From Saprospiraceae bacterium (GTDB lineage: Bacteria; Bacteroidota; Bacteroidia; Chitinophagales; Saprospiraceae): a DNA stretch of 10,012 bases. The translations under genes were made by a program, and so were the position numbers. Every line of letters begins with the position of its first letter. The stretch's first letter is position 1. Location of the stretch: contig SKYC01000257.1 in assembly GCA_007128085.1 (NCBI GenBank), positions 1-10,012 on the forward strand, written 5' to 3'. The notes beneath the pieces are model-generated. The model saw only the letters and a list, made by a program, of their open reading frames with translations. It searched no databases and had not been told where the DNA came from. Positions 1 to 5,214 of this stretch are shown one piece after another.

Positions 1-12
1 ATTCGGTTGGAT

Positions 13-1167
13 TTATTTTCTCCTCCTTTCGGGAAAGTTGAATTGCTTTAAAATAGAAATAAACATTCCGGTACCGGTTTCGATCAACTCATCTGGAAAA
101 TCGTAATCGGGATTGTGCAAATCGGGTGTATTTTCACCGGCTCCCAAACCGAACATCGCTCCCCGATACTTACTCGAGAGTCTGCCAAAGTCTTCTCCCC
201 ACCGAAAGGGCCGGTCTACCTCAATGGTTTCGTACTCGTGCTCCCTGGCGGCATTCAAAAGCACGTCAATGGCCTCTTCTCCATTGACGTTGGAAATAAA
301 CTCTTCCACGCGCTTGAGGGAACAGAACAACCCTTCATTCCTGGCGAGTTCCTTTGCCGTTTGCTCCATTTCTTTCAACAAAGCCTTCATTTTTTTTGTA
401 GTCCAGGCGCGAAGCGTAAAATGCACCTCTCCCCTTCCGGCCGAAGTGCCGTAGGCCTTTTTTCCAAGTTCTGCATAAACCGGAGTCACAAGTTGAAAAT
501 TATCATCCTCTGGTACATTGTGGGTTTTTTCCTCACTGGCCATTAGCAACCTAGCGATGGCTCCGGAGGGATTCAGACCACTGTCTGGTTGACCGGCGTG
601 GGCCGTTTTTCCTCTGTATTTTACTATCAGGCTGATGACTGCAGCTGTAAAAGTTCCATGCCGATAAACTATGGCGTGCTTGGGAAATCTCGGCAAATTG
701 TGTAAGGCAAAAACAAAATCCGGCTCTATTTTTTCAAACTTCGGATCGTCTAAAATCCACTGGGCTCCTTCTCCCGTTTCCTCTGCTGGCTGAAACAACA
801 AAACCACCCGCCCCACCTCGGGCGGATTTTCCGCAAGCCATTGAGCAACCCCACAAACCATCGCCATATGTCCGTCGTGCCCGCATTTATAGCTGACTCC
901 TTCAACCTTGGATAGATGTTTTGTTCTGTTGGTATCCTGAATGGGAAGCGCATCCAGATCGGCCCGGATCAGCACCGTTTTCCCTTCCTCTCCGGAATCG
1001 TATACTGCGGCCAGGCCGTGTTTTTGAAATTCAATGATTTTGGTCGGATCCTGTTTTTCCAAGAAGGATTGAATACGCCTCGAAGTCTCCTCTTCCTCAC
1101 CGGAAACTTCCGGGTACTGATGCAATTCCCTCCTCAATTTAACAAGAGATTGAATATTGGGTATCAT
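13..1167 (-). CDS. M20D-family metallo-amidohydrolase (N-acyl amino acid / amidohydrolase type)
   Basis: Cytoplasmic zinc or manganese hydrolase of peptidase family M20D, the family of N-acyl-amino-acid, hippurate and IAA-conjugate hydrolases. It is expected to cleave an N-acyl group from an amino acid; the substrate cannot be read from sequence. Seen, numbering from the ATG: the N-terminal RRELHQYPE signature (12-20), LIRADLDALP (66-75), CGHDGHM (95-101, metal ligands Cys95 and His97), QPAEETGEGA (126-135, general base Glu129 and ligand Glu130), ALHNLP (His156), and LHNPDYDFPDE near the C-terminus (His351). The full ligand set suggests an active enzyme, and 384 residues is normal for the family. 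There is no signal peptide. An in-frame TTG six codons upstream (1183-1185) would give 390 residues, but it lies inside the likely -7 promoter box, so the ATG at 1167 is preferred. It is divergent from the adenylate cyclase gene and has no visible operon partner on the left within the window. Confidence 0.93.
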   Translation of the reverse strand: MIPNIQSLVKLRRELHQYPEVSGEEEETSRRIQSFLEKQDPTKIIEFQKHGLAAVYDSGEEGKTVLIRADLDALPIQDTNRTKHLSKVEGVSYKCGHDGHMAMVCGVAQWLAENPPEVGRVVLLFQPAEETGEGAQWILDDPKFEKIEPDFVFALHNLPRFPKHAIVYRHGTFTAAVISLIVKYRGKTAHAGQPDSGLNPSGAIARLLMASEEKTHNVPEDDNFQLVTPVYAELGKKAYGTSAGRGEVHFTLRAWTTKKMKALLKEMEQTAKELARNEGLFCSLKRVEEFISNVNGEEAIDVLLNAAREHEYETIEVDRPFRWGEDFGRLSSKYRGAMFGLGAGENTPDLHNPDYDFPDELIETGTGMFISILKQFNFPERRRK

Positions 1168-1182
1168 AATTTTTAATTTTTG

Positions 1183-1190
1183 CAAAGGTA
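1183..1190 (-). promoter_or_regulatory. Bacteroidota -7 promoter box for the M20D hydrolase
   Basis: The minus strand reads TACCTTTG, an exact match to the Bacteroidota sigma consensus TAnnTTTG. It ends 15 bases before the ATG at 1167, so the mRNA leader would be only about ten bases. The nearest upstream TTG (minus strand, 1207-1205) is closer than the usual -33 spacing, so the -33 element is weak or absent. The box overlaps the alternative TTG start, which argues against that start. Confidence 0.6.
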
Positions 1191-1417
1191 GGAATTCTTA
1201 AATCCAATTCCCATTAAAAAAAGCCTGAAAGAAAACAGCTTCACAAACCCATTTATCTCTTTAATTTCCCGAATCAAGGGACTTCATCCCCGGTTTATAT
1301 GCTTCCTTTCTCGTTTCAAACTTAAGATACATCCCATTCGTTCAGGTTTTAAACGGAGTACAACCGTTAAGTTTGAAAACTTATCTTAGGCCAATTCAAT
1401 TTTTATAAAAAATTAAG

Positions 1418-1425
1418 TATATTTG
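1418..1425 (+). promoter_or_regulatory. Bacteroidota -7 promoter box for the adenylate cyclase
   Basis: TATATTTG matches TAnnTTTG exactly and ends seven bases before the ATG at 1433. If used, transcription would begin almost at the start codon, giving a leaderless or nearly leaderless mRNA. There is no clear TTG at the usual -33 distance, so a second promoter further upstream is also possible. Confidence 0.45.
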
Positions 1426-1432
1426 ACGTGAA

Positions 1433-3229
1433 ATGAAAAGACTTCAATTCATTGTTTTTAGTTTCATCTGTATTGTTATAGTGTCTATAGCAGCTCCTTA
1501 TTCCCATGCCTTCAACAGCTCAGAGAATTCTGTTCAAAGCGGATCGGAACCTGAAATTACTGAATTGATAAAACTTTCTGATGAAAGCAGAGACAAGGGA
1601 AACTATTCATCCGCCCAGGATTATCTGGAATTGGCCCGTGAAATTGCGCACTTTTCGGGAGAACGTGAATTAATTGCCCGGGTGAAGAATCACACCGGGG
1701 TTCTTTATATCTACATGACCCGATATACTCAGGCACTATCAAACTTACAGCAAGCCCTGACCATCTACAAAGAGATCAACCACCAGGAAGGAATAGCGGA
1801 GTGCCTCAACAACATGGCCTCCATCCATATCTATTTAAACAACTATCTGCAGGCCAAGGAAAACTACAAGCAAAGTTTGCGGATCAGAAAGGACGGTGAG
1901 GATTTGCGCAAATTGGGAATCGCCTACAACAACCTCGGCCTCGTACACAATCGATTAAACGAATTGGATTCAGCTCTTATCTATCATCACCGCAGTTTGA
2001 ATATCTGGGAGCAATTGGGCGACCTTTCCGGGGTTGGGTTGACCTTGAATCACATAGGCACTATTATTAAAAATCAGGGAGATCTCAAAGGTGCCCTGGC
2101 TATACTGGAAGAGAGTTACAACAAACTGAACCGCGGTCAAAGGAGTCATTTGCAGACGAAAATGTATGTAGAGGCGCAATTAGCACTTTTAGAAACCATG
2201 CTCGGTCGGCACGAAGAAGCTATACAGTGGTGTAAACGAAACTGCCAGGCAGCAGATACTACAATTTACAAAAGAGCTTCCATGGACTGCTGTAAATCAC
2301 TCTATTTTGCCTACCTGGGACTGAATAAACACGAAGAAGCCCTGGAAGCTTATACTCAATACATCAATCTCCGCGACACTTTATTGGGAGCTGAAATGAT
2401 TCAGGAAGTCACGCGGCTTGAATTGAACTACGCCTTTCACCAAATTCACAGAGCCGATAGCTTGCGATTCGAATCAGAGCGAAAGTTAGACCGTGAAAGA
2501 ATTTACAATCAGAGATTGGGTTTAACAGCCATAGGTTTGATTCTGCTCATGGTTTCCATCCTGGGGTTTGTTATTTTCAAGGGAAAAAGGCGCACCGAAG
2601 GTTTGCTCCTCAATATACTTCCCGCACCAGTGGCAAAAGAACTGAAAAAAACGGGAAAGGCCAGTCCGAGAAAGTACGATTCCGTCAGTGTTCTATTTGC
2701 TGACATCAAGGGATTTACAGAAATATCAGCTTATCTCAGTCCGGAGGAATTGGTCTCGGAAATCAACCAGTATTTTACAGCTTTTGATAAAACAATGGAG
2801 AAGTTCGGCATAGAAAAAATAAAAACCATCGGCGATTGTTACATGGCTGCCTCAGGTTTGCCGATTGAGTCAGAGGATCACGCGGTAAAAATGGTCCATG
2901 CAGCCCTGGAAATGCAGGATACCATTTCAGCTATTAACACAAATAAAACAGACCCCAGCGACACGCGATTTAAACTGAGAATTGGCATCCACTCCGGTCC
3001 GGTAGTGGCAGGAATAGTGGGTACCAAGAAATTTCAGTACGATATTTGGGGGGATACGGTAAATACCGCCAGTCGGTTAGAGACTTCCTGTGAAGTTGGA
3101 AAAGTGAATATCTCAGGCCAGGTTTATCAACATATAAAAAACCTTTTCAACTGTTCATATCGCGGCAAAGTTGAAACCAAAGGTAAGGGAAAAATTGAGA
3201 TGTATTACGTAACTAGGCGAGACCGTTAA
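1433..3229 (+). CDS. Membrane adenylate cyclase with periplasmic TPR sensor domain
   Basis: Class III nucleotidyl cyclase predicted to make cAMP in the cytoplasm under control of an extracytoplasmic TPR domain. Layout of the 598 residues: signal peptide 1-26; about seven TPR-like helix pairs from 42 to 317; a charged helical linker 318-361; one membrane helix 362-382; a signalling helix containing LLLNILPAPVAKEL; then the catalytic domain from about 415. Catalytic residues are all visible: metal Asp424 (FADIKGFT) and Asp468 (IKTIGDCYM), adenine-selecting Lys464 and Asp537 (QYDIWGD), transition-state Asn544 and Arg548. The Lys/Asp pair is the adenylate rather than guanylate cyclase signature by family knowledge. 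A complete set in one chain implies a homodimer with two active sites. The ATG gives a good signal peptide and follows a -7 box by seven bases. It appears monocistronic. Which ligand or partner the TPRs sense is unknown. Confidence 0.93.
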   Translation: MKRLQFIVFSFICIVIVSIAAPYSHAFNSSENSVQSGSEPEITELIKLSDESRDKGNYSSAQDYLELAREIAHFSGERELIARVKNHTGVLYIYMTRYTQALSNLQQALTIYKEINHQEGIAECLNNMASIHIYLNNYLQAKENYKQSLRIRKDGEDLRKLGIAYNNLGLVHNRLNELDSALIYHHRSLNIWEQLGDLSGVGLTLNHIGTIIKNQGDLKGALAILEESYNKLNRGQRSHLQTKMYVEAQLALLETMLGRHEEAIQWCKRNCQAADTTIYKRASMDCCKSLYFAYLGLNKHEEALEAYTQYINLRDTLLGAEMIQEVTRLELNYAFHQIHRADSLRFESERKLDRERIYNQRLGLTAIGLILLMVSILGFVIFKGKRRTEGLLLNILPAPVAKELKKTGKASPRKYDSVSVLFADIKGFTEISAYLSPEELVSEINQYFTAFDKTMEKFGIEKIKTIGDCYMAASGLPIESEDHAVKMVHAALEMQDTISAINTNKTDPSDTRFKLRIGIHSGPVVAGIVGTKKFQYDIWGDTVNTASRLETSCEVGKVNISGQVYQHIKNLFNCSYRGKVETKGKGKIEMYYVTRRDR

Positions 3230-3544
3230 CCCTGGTTGTTCAAAAAGAGTTGGTCCTGAAAGCCCTAAAGACCAATAGATGTAGTTTTGTATTGGGGGTG
3301 AGTTTTTCCCCAGTGGCTTAGTGCAGGCCGTTTTGAAGGCAAAAAATCAAGAAAGTGCCCATTTATGGAGACATGTAGGCATATAATAGAAACCCTCATG
3401 AATAATGGGGGTTAAGATTCGGTCGAACAAATAAAGAAAGTTGTTGACTTGCCCCACAACTCCTTCCCATCACTCTTTCTCAGCCCATAGAGGCTTCACA
3501 AAAGCATGAACTACACCGAAATGTCAATTCACGATTGCCCCTAC
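3230..3544. other. Convergent intergenic region with three stem-loops
   Basis: No gene is supported here; all frames are broken by frequent stops. Three potential hairpins are seen: TTGGTC (3250-3255) with GACCAA (3270-3275), 14-base loop; ATTGGGG (3291-3297) with CCCCAGT (3308-3314), one G-T wobble, ten-base loop; and the strongest at 3391-3413. A weaker stem pairs 3439-3444 with 3456-3461. The first lies 20 bases past the cyclase stop and may take part in ending that transcript, but it lacks a T run. The dense structure without coding content could also be the remains of a decayed mobile element; this cannot be decided from the sequence alone. Confidence 0.4.
3391..3413 (-). terminator. Candidate terminator of the lipoprotein gene
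   Basis: AACCCTCAT (3391-3399) pairs with ATGGGGGTT (3405-3413) around a five-base loop, nine pairs with one G-T wobble on the plus strand. Read on the minus strand, the arms hold one C-A mismatch and are followed by a T-rich tail (GGGTTTCTATTATAT). It lies about 130 bases past the minus-strand lipoprotein stop. The plus strand has no T run after the hairpin, so termination, if any, is more likely for minus-strand transcripts. Confidence 0.35.
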
Positions 3545-4231
3545 CTACTCATCATCTGAAAGTTCAGATGACCAGGCCAATAGTTTATTTCTTTCCGGAC
3601 AGAGAGGGGGACAGGGGTCAGAACTGATGTAATATTGAGTTTCTGATGTTGATGTTGAATTTTCTTCATCCCCCATTGTTCCATCGGAAGACACTAAAGC
3701 CATTGAGGGGTAGTCCTCTAAATCAGAGTTTTGAAGTTCTACTGTAGCAGTTACCAGTTTAAACGCAAGACAATCATTGAGTCTGCAGAGATCAAATATT
3801 CGATCCTTGTAAAAAACGGCACTTAATATAGAATCGGGGGACGTACGCTCTCTAACATTTAATACCAATTCCCTGGCGCGATTGCGGTCAACAATATTTT
3901 CTCCCGGGCGATCACCTCTGTCTGCACCATAAAAATACCCCGCAGTCCCGGAACCATATATTTCGCTTGCATCCTCTCTGATTCCAACGGCCAGGGCACC
4001 CACCCTCGCGTCGCTTCTATTTTTTACCGCATTGTAAAATCGAATTCCCGTGGCTCCCTCTTGATTGATTAAAGTCATGATGGTTGCGCGGTCGAAGTAG
4101 GTGGTATCAAAGGTAAAACGGTCCTTGTCAACATCAACTGACTCGGATTCAACTTCAGGCCTACAAGCCAAAAAAACTGCCAAAATTACAACTAAAACAA
4201 GAATGACGTTAATAAATTTTAACTGGAACAT
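3545..4231 (-). CDS. Putative lipoprotein with C-terminal CPPLC motif, unknown function
   Basis: I do not recognise a named family. The 228-residue product starts with a short, strongly hydrophobic segment ending FLAC; Cys23 fits a lipidation site, although Phe at -3 is not the usual residue. An acidic stretch follows (RPEVESESVDVDKD), then a mixed domain with TYFDRATIMTLINQEGATGIRFYNA, ALAVGIREDASEI and a GYFYGADRGDRPGENI loop. There is a Cys pair near FDLCRLNDC, a Ser/Thr/Glu-rich linker, and a terminal DPCPPLCPERN (Cys207, Cys211). The order GxRFY, then ALAVG, then CPPxC recalls unnamed Bacteroidota proteins with 'CVGIRIYYA', 'LVLVGVD' and a final 'CPPYC'. That link is from memory and untested. 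The cell-envelope location is inferred from the lipobox. It is transcribed alone, convergent to the cyclase and divergent from the metal operon. The start is supported by an upstream -7 box. Confidence 0.75.
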   Translation of the reverse strand: MFQLKFINVILVLVVILAVFLACRPEVESESVDVDKDRFTFDTTYFDRATIMTLINQEGATGIRFYNAVKNRSDARVGALAVGIREDASEIYGSGTAGYFYGADRGDRPGENIVDRNRARELVLNVRERTSPDSILSAVFYKDRIFDLCRLNDCLAFKLVTATVELQNSDLEDYPSMALVSSDGTMGDEENSTSTSETQYYISSDPCPPLCPERNKLLAWSSELSDDE

Positions 4232-4266
4232 ATGTAGAATTTTAAAGTGATGAACAATGACTTAAG

Positions 4267-4274
4267 CAAATATA
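4267..4274 (-). promoter_or_regulatory. Bacteroidota -7 promoter box for the lipoprotein gene
   Basis: The minus strand reads TATATTTG, an exact TAnnTTTG match, 35 bases before the ATG at 4231. This predicts a leader of about 30 bases. No convincing TTG -33 element is seen at the standard distance. Confidence 0.55.
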
Positions 4275-4338
4275 GTATTTTTTCTTGATTTTCATAAAAA
4301 AATCAAAAAATAAAATAAATAATGGGGAAACTACCTTA

Positions 4339-4355
4339 TCACGGATTGTCCGTGA
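4339..4355. repeat. Perfect 7-bp hairpin TCACGGA-TTG-TCCGTGA
   Basis: TCACGGA (4339-4345) and TCCGTGA (4349-4355) are exact reverse complements around a three-base loop. No T run follows on the plus strand. On the minus strand it lies upstream of the lipoprotein promoter, so it is not a terminator of a gene seen here. It may be a protein-binding dyad or a structured RNA end. Confidence 0.45.
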
Positions 4356-4671
4356 CACCATGGTTTACAAACCTACAAACGGCATGTGGAGCTTGGTAAA
4401 AAACCTGCATAAATGCGCTGCATTGACCGTAGCGGTGGCGAAATGTGCCATTGTTAATGGGGTCTTTCTCCTCCTTTTTACCGAAAACCACTTCTCTTGG
4501 TAAAGACCTTTACTTGGCACCTATACCTCATACATTTTGACCTTTAGTCCTCGTTATCGCCCTCTCAATTTAAAGCTAATAAAAAAAATCAATTTGACAT
4601 TTGAGATTGAAATACAATGGGACTTCCTTCGTTAAAATAGTTCTAAAGAAAGTACTCAGTCATACGGATCG

Positions 4672-4713
4672 ATGAAACTCCTGCGGCTAAGCCACACTTT
4701 AAACAGGCTCTAA
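4672..4713 (+). CDS. Possible 13-codon leader peptide before the Cys-rich protein gene
   Basis: ATG at 4672 opens a short frame reading MKLLRLSHTLNRL that stops at 4711-4713. One base separates its stop from the ATG at 4715, and the frames differ. The placement would allow translational coupling or leader-peptide control of the metal operon. It holds no Cys or Met beyond the start, so it does not look metal-sensing by composition. A frame this short can arise by chance, and no ribosome-binding site supports it. Confidence 0.2.
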   Translation: MKLLRLSHTLNRL

Positions 4714-4714
4714 A

Positions 4715-5128
4715 ATGTTTCAATCTACACTTCATATCCTGCTATCTCTTCTGCTTTTTTTAAGCACAGCAGGGGTCAGTGTACACCAGCATTTTTGTAA
4801 CGATCAACTGAAAAGTATTGCGCTATGGACTTCAGCAACTCCCTGTAAAGCAGACGAACAATCCTGCACAATCGACAAGGATAATAAAGGGGATTGCGAG
4901 CGGAGTTGCTGCGATGATGAAGTGAGTTTTGAAAAAGCGGATATCGACTTACAAACCACTTCAACACCACAGTTTACAGATATAAGCGATCAACACCAGG
5001 GTATATTTACCGGTCTGAGCCAAAAACTTATTACCCCCAATGGTGCGGCAATCGGTTTTAATGCTTTGCGAGCCCCTCCTTTGTATGCCCCTTCTCTACA
5101 AATTTTGCATTGCACCTTCTTGTGTTAA
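4715..5128 (+). CDS. HYC_CC_PP-family Cys-rich secreted protein
   Basis: Small exported protein of 137 residues. Residues 1-22 form a hydrophobic signal segment. Just after it comes VHQHFC (His24, His26, Cys28), then scattered Cys44 and Cys51, and a DCERSCCDDE cluster (Cys61, Cys65, Cys66). A C-terminal APPLYAP (Pro121-Pro122) is followed by HCTFLC. The order H-x-C, CC, PP is the pattern that names the Bacteroidota HYC_CC_PP family, usually encoded beside heavy-metal efflux genes; here HFC replaces HYC. Its biochemical role is not established. The His/Cys content and the position before an RND pump suggest periplasmic metal binding or delivery, which is inference. It is first in the operon, 86 bases before cusA, with an inverted repeat in between. 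No Shine-Dalgarno sequence is seen. Confidence 0.8.
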   Translation: MFQSTLHILLSLLLFLSTAGVSVHQHFCNDQLKSIALWTSATPCKADEQSCTIDKDNKGDCERSCCDDEVSFEKADIDLQTTSTPQFTDISDQHQGIFTGLSQKLITPNGAAIGFNALRAPPLYAPSLQILHCTFLC

Positions 5129-5206
5129 ATCTCGATTGACAATTTGTATTTCTACAAAACCAAAAGAAATACCAAAATAGTTTTTATATTTATTGTCAAT
5201 CAAGAT
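5129..5206. repeat. 15-base inverted repeat filling the gap before cusA
   Basis: ATCTCGATTGACAAT (5129-5143) and ATTGTCAATCAAGAT (5192-5206) are reverse complements at 14 of 15 positions, with a perfect 10-base inner block. The left arm starts directly after the TAA of the Cys-rich gene, and the right arm ends eight bases before the cusA ATG. The 48-base interior is AT-rich and holds a smaller hairpin, TTTGTA (5143-5148) with TACAAA (5153-5158), sharing one base with the left arm, and a direct repeat ACCAAAA (5159-5165, 5171-5177). It could be an intercistronic mRNA structure limiting cusA translation, a paired operator, or a tiny MITE-like insertion. Confidence 0.7.
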
Positions 5207-5214
5207 AAAGTATC

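Larger units (their letters stand above)
1168..1432. promoter_or_regulatory. Divergent intergenic region with paired GTTT-AAACTTA motifs
   Basis: This AT-rich region separates two divergent genes. GTTTCAAACTTA (1313-1324) recurs as GTTTGAAAACTTA (1371-1383), 58 bases apart. Each copy is itself a small GTTT/AAAC dyad, so they also form a 12-base perfect inverted repeat (1314-1325 with 1367-1378). Between them lies a small stem, AACGG (1352-1356) with CCGTT (1364-1368). A transcription-factor target is possible because the sites sit about 50 and 110 bases upstream of the cyclase start. No regulator is identified and no known operator is recognised. Confidence 0.3.
4275..4714. other. Intergenic region upstream of the metal-efflux operon
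   Basis: No reliable gene is seen. Contents: an A-rich stretch (4297-4320); a perfect 7-bp hairpin (4339-4355); a 14-base dyad GTAAAG-AC-CTTTAC (4500-4513); a longer-range pairing GGTCTTT (4461-4467) with AAAGACC (4502-4508); and an AT-rich promoter-like tract around 4571-4620. That tract has TTGACA (4594-4599) and TACAAT (4613-4618) only 13 bases apart, plus two one-mismatch TAnnTTTG boxes (TCAATTTG at 4589-4596, GACATTTG at 4597-4604). The operon promoter is probably near 4590-4620, but no exact consensus is present. A 13-codon ORF closes the region. Confidence 0.4.

Noticed and set aside
20..31. Strong GGAGG-like sequence on the minus strand at the end of the M20D gene
   Set aside because: It encodes the C-terminal Arg run, and no start codon follows at a suitable distance inside the window.
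115..546. Plus-strand frames of 113 and 143 codons opposite the M20D gene
   Set aside because: They are antisense shadows of a gene with complete family motifs.
3309..3420. Open stretch ending PFMETCRHIIETLMNNGG as a transposase remnant
   Set aside because: It is under 40 codons, has no start, and I could not match it to any transposase family.
4285..4503. 72-codon plus-strand frame starting MIFIKKSKNKINNG
   Set aside because: It begins in an A-rich tract, crosses the 4339-4355 hairpin, has no recognisable domain or promoter, and looks like translated intergenic DNA.
4500..4513. Dyad GTAAAG-AC-CTTTAC as an operator
   Set aside because: Six-base arms with a two-base gap are expected a few times in 10 kb by chance, and it is about 200 bases from the next gene.
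4594..4618. TTGACA / TACAAT as a sigma70-type promoter
   Set aside because: The spacing is 13 bases rather than about 17, and Bacteroidota promoters use a different consensus; it is noted only as a weak possibility.
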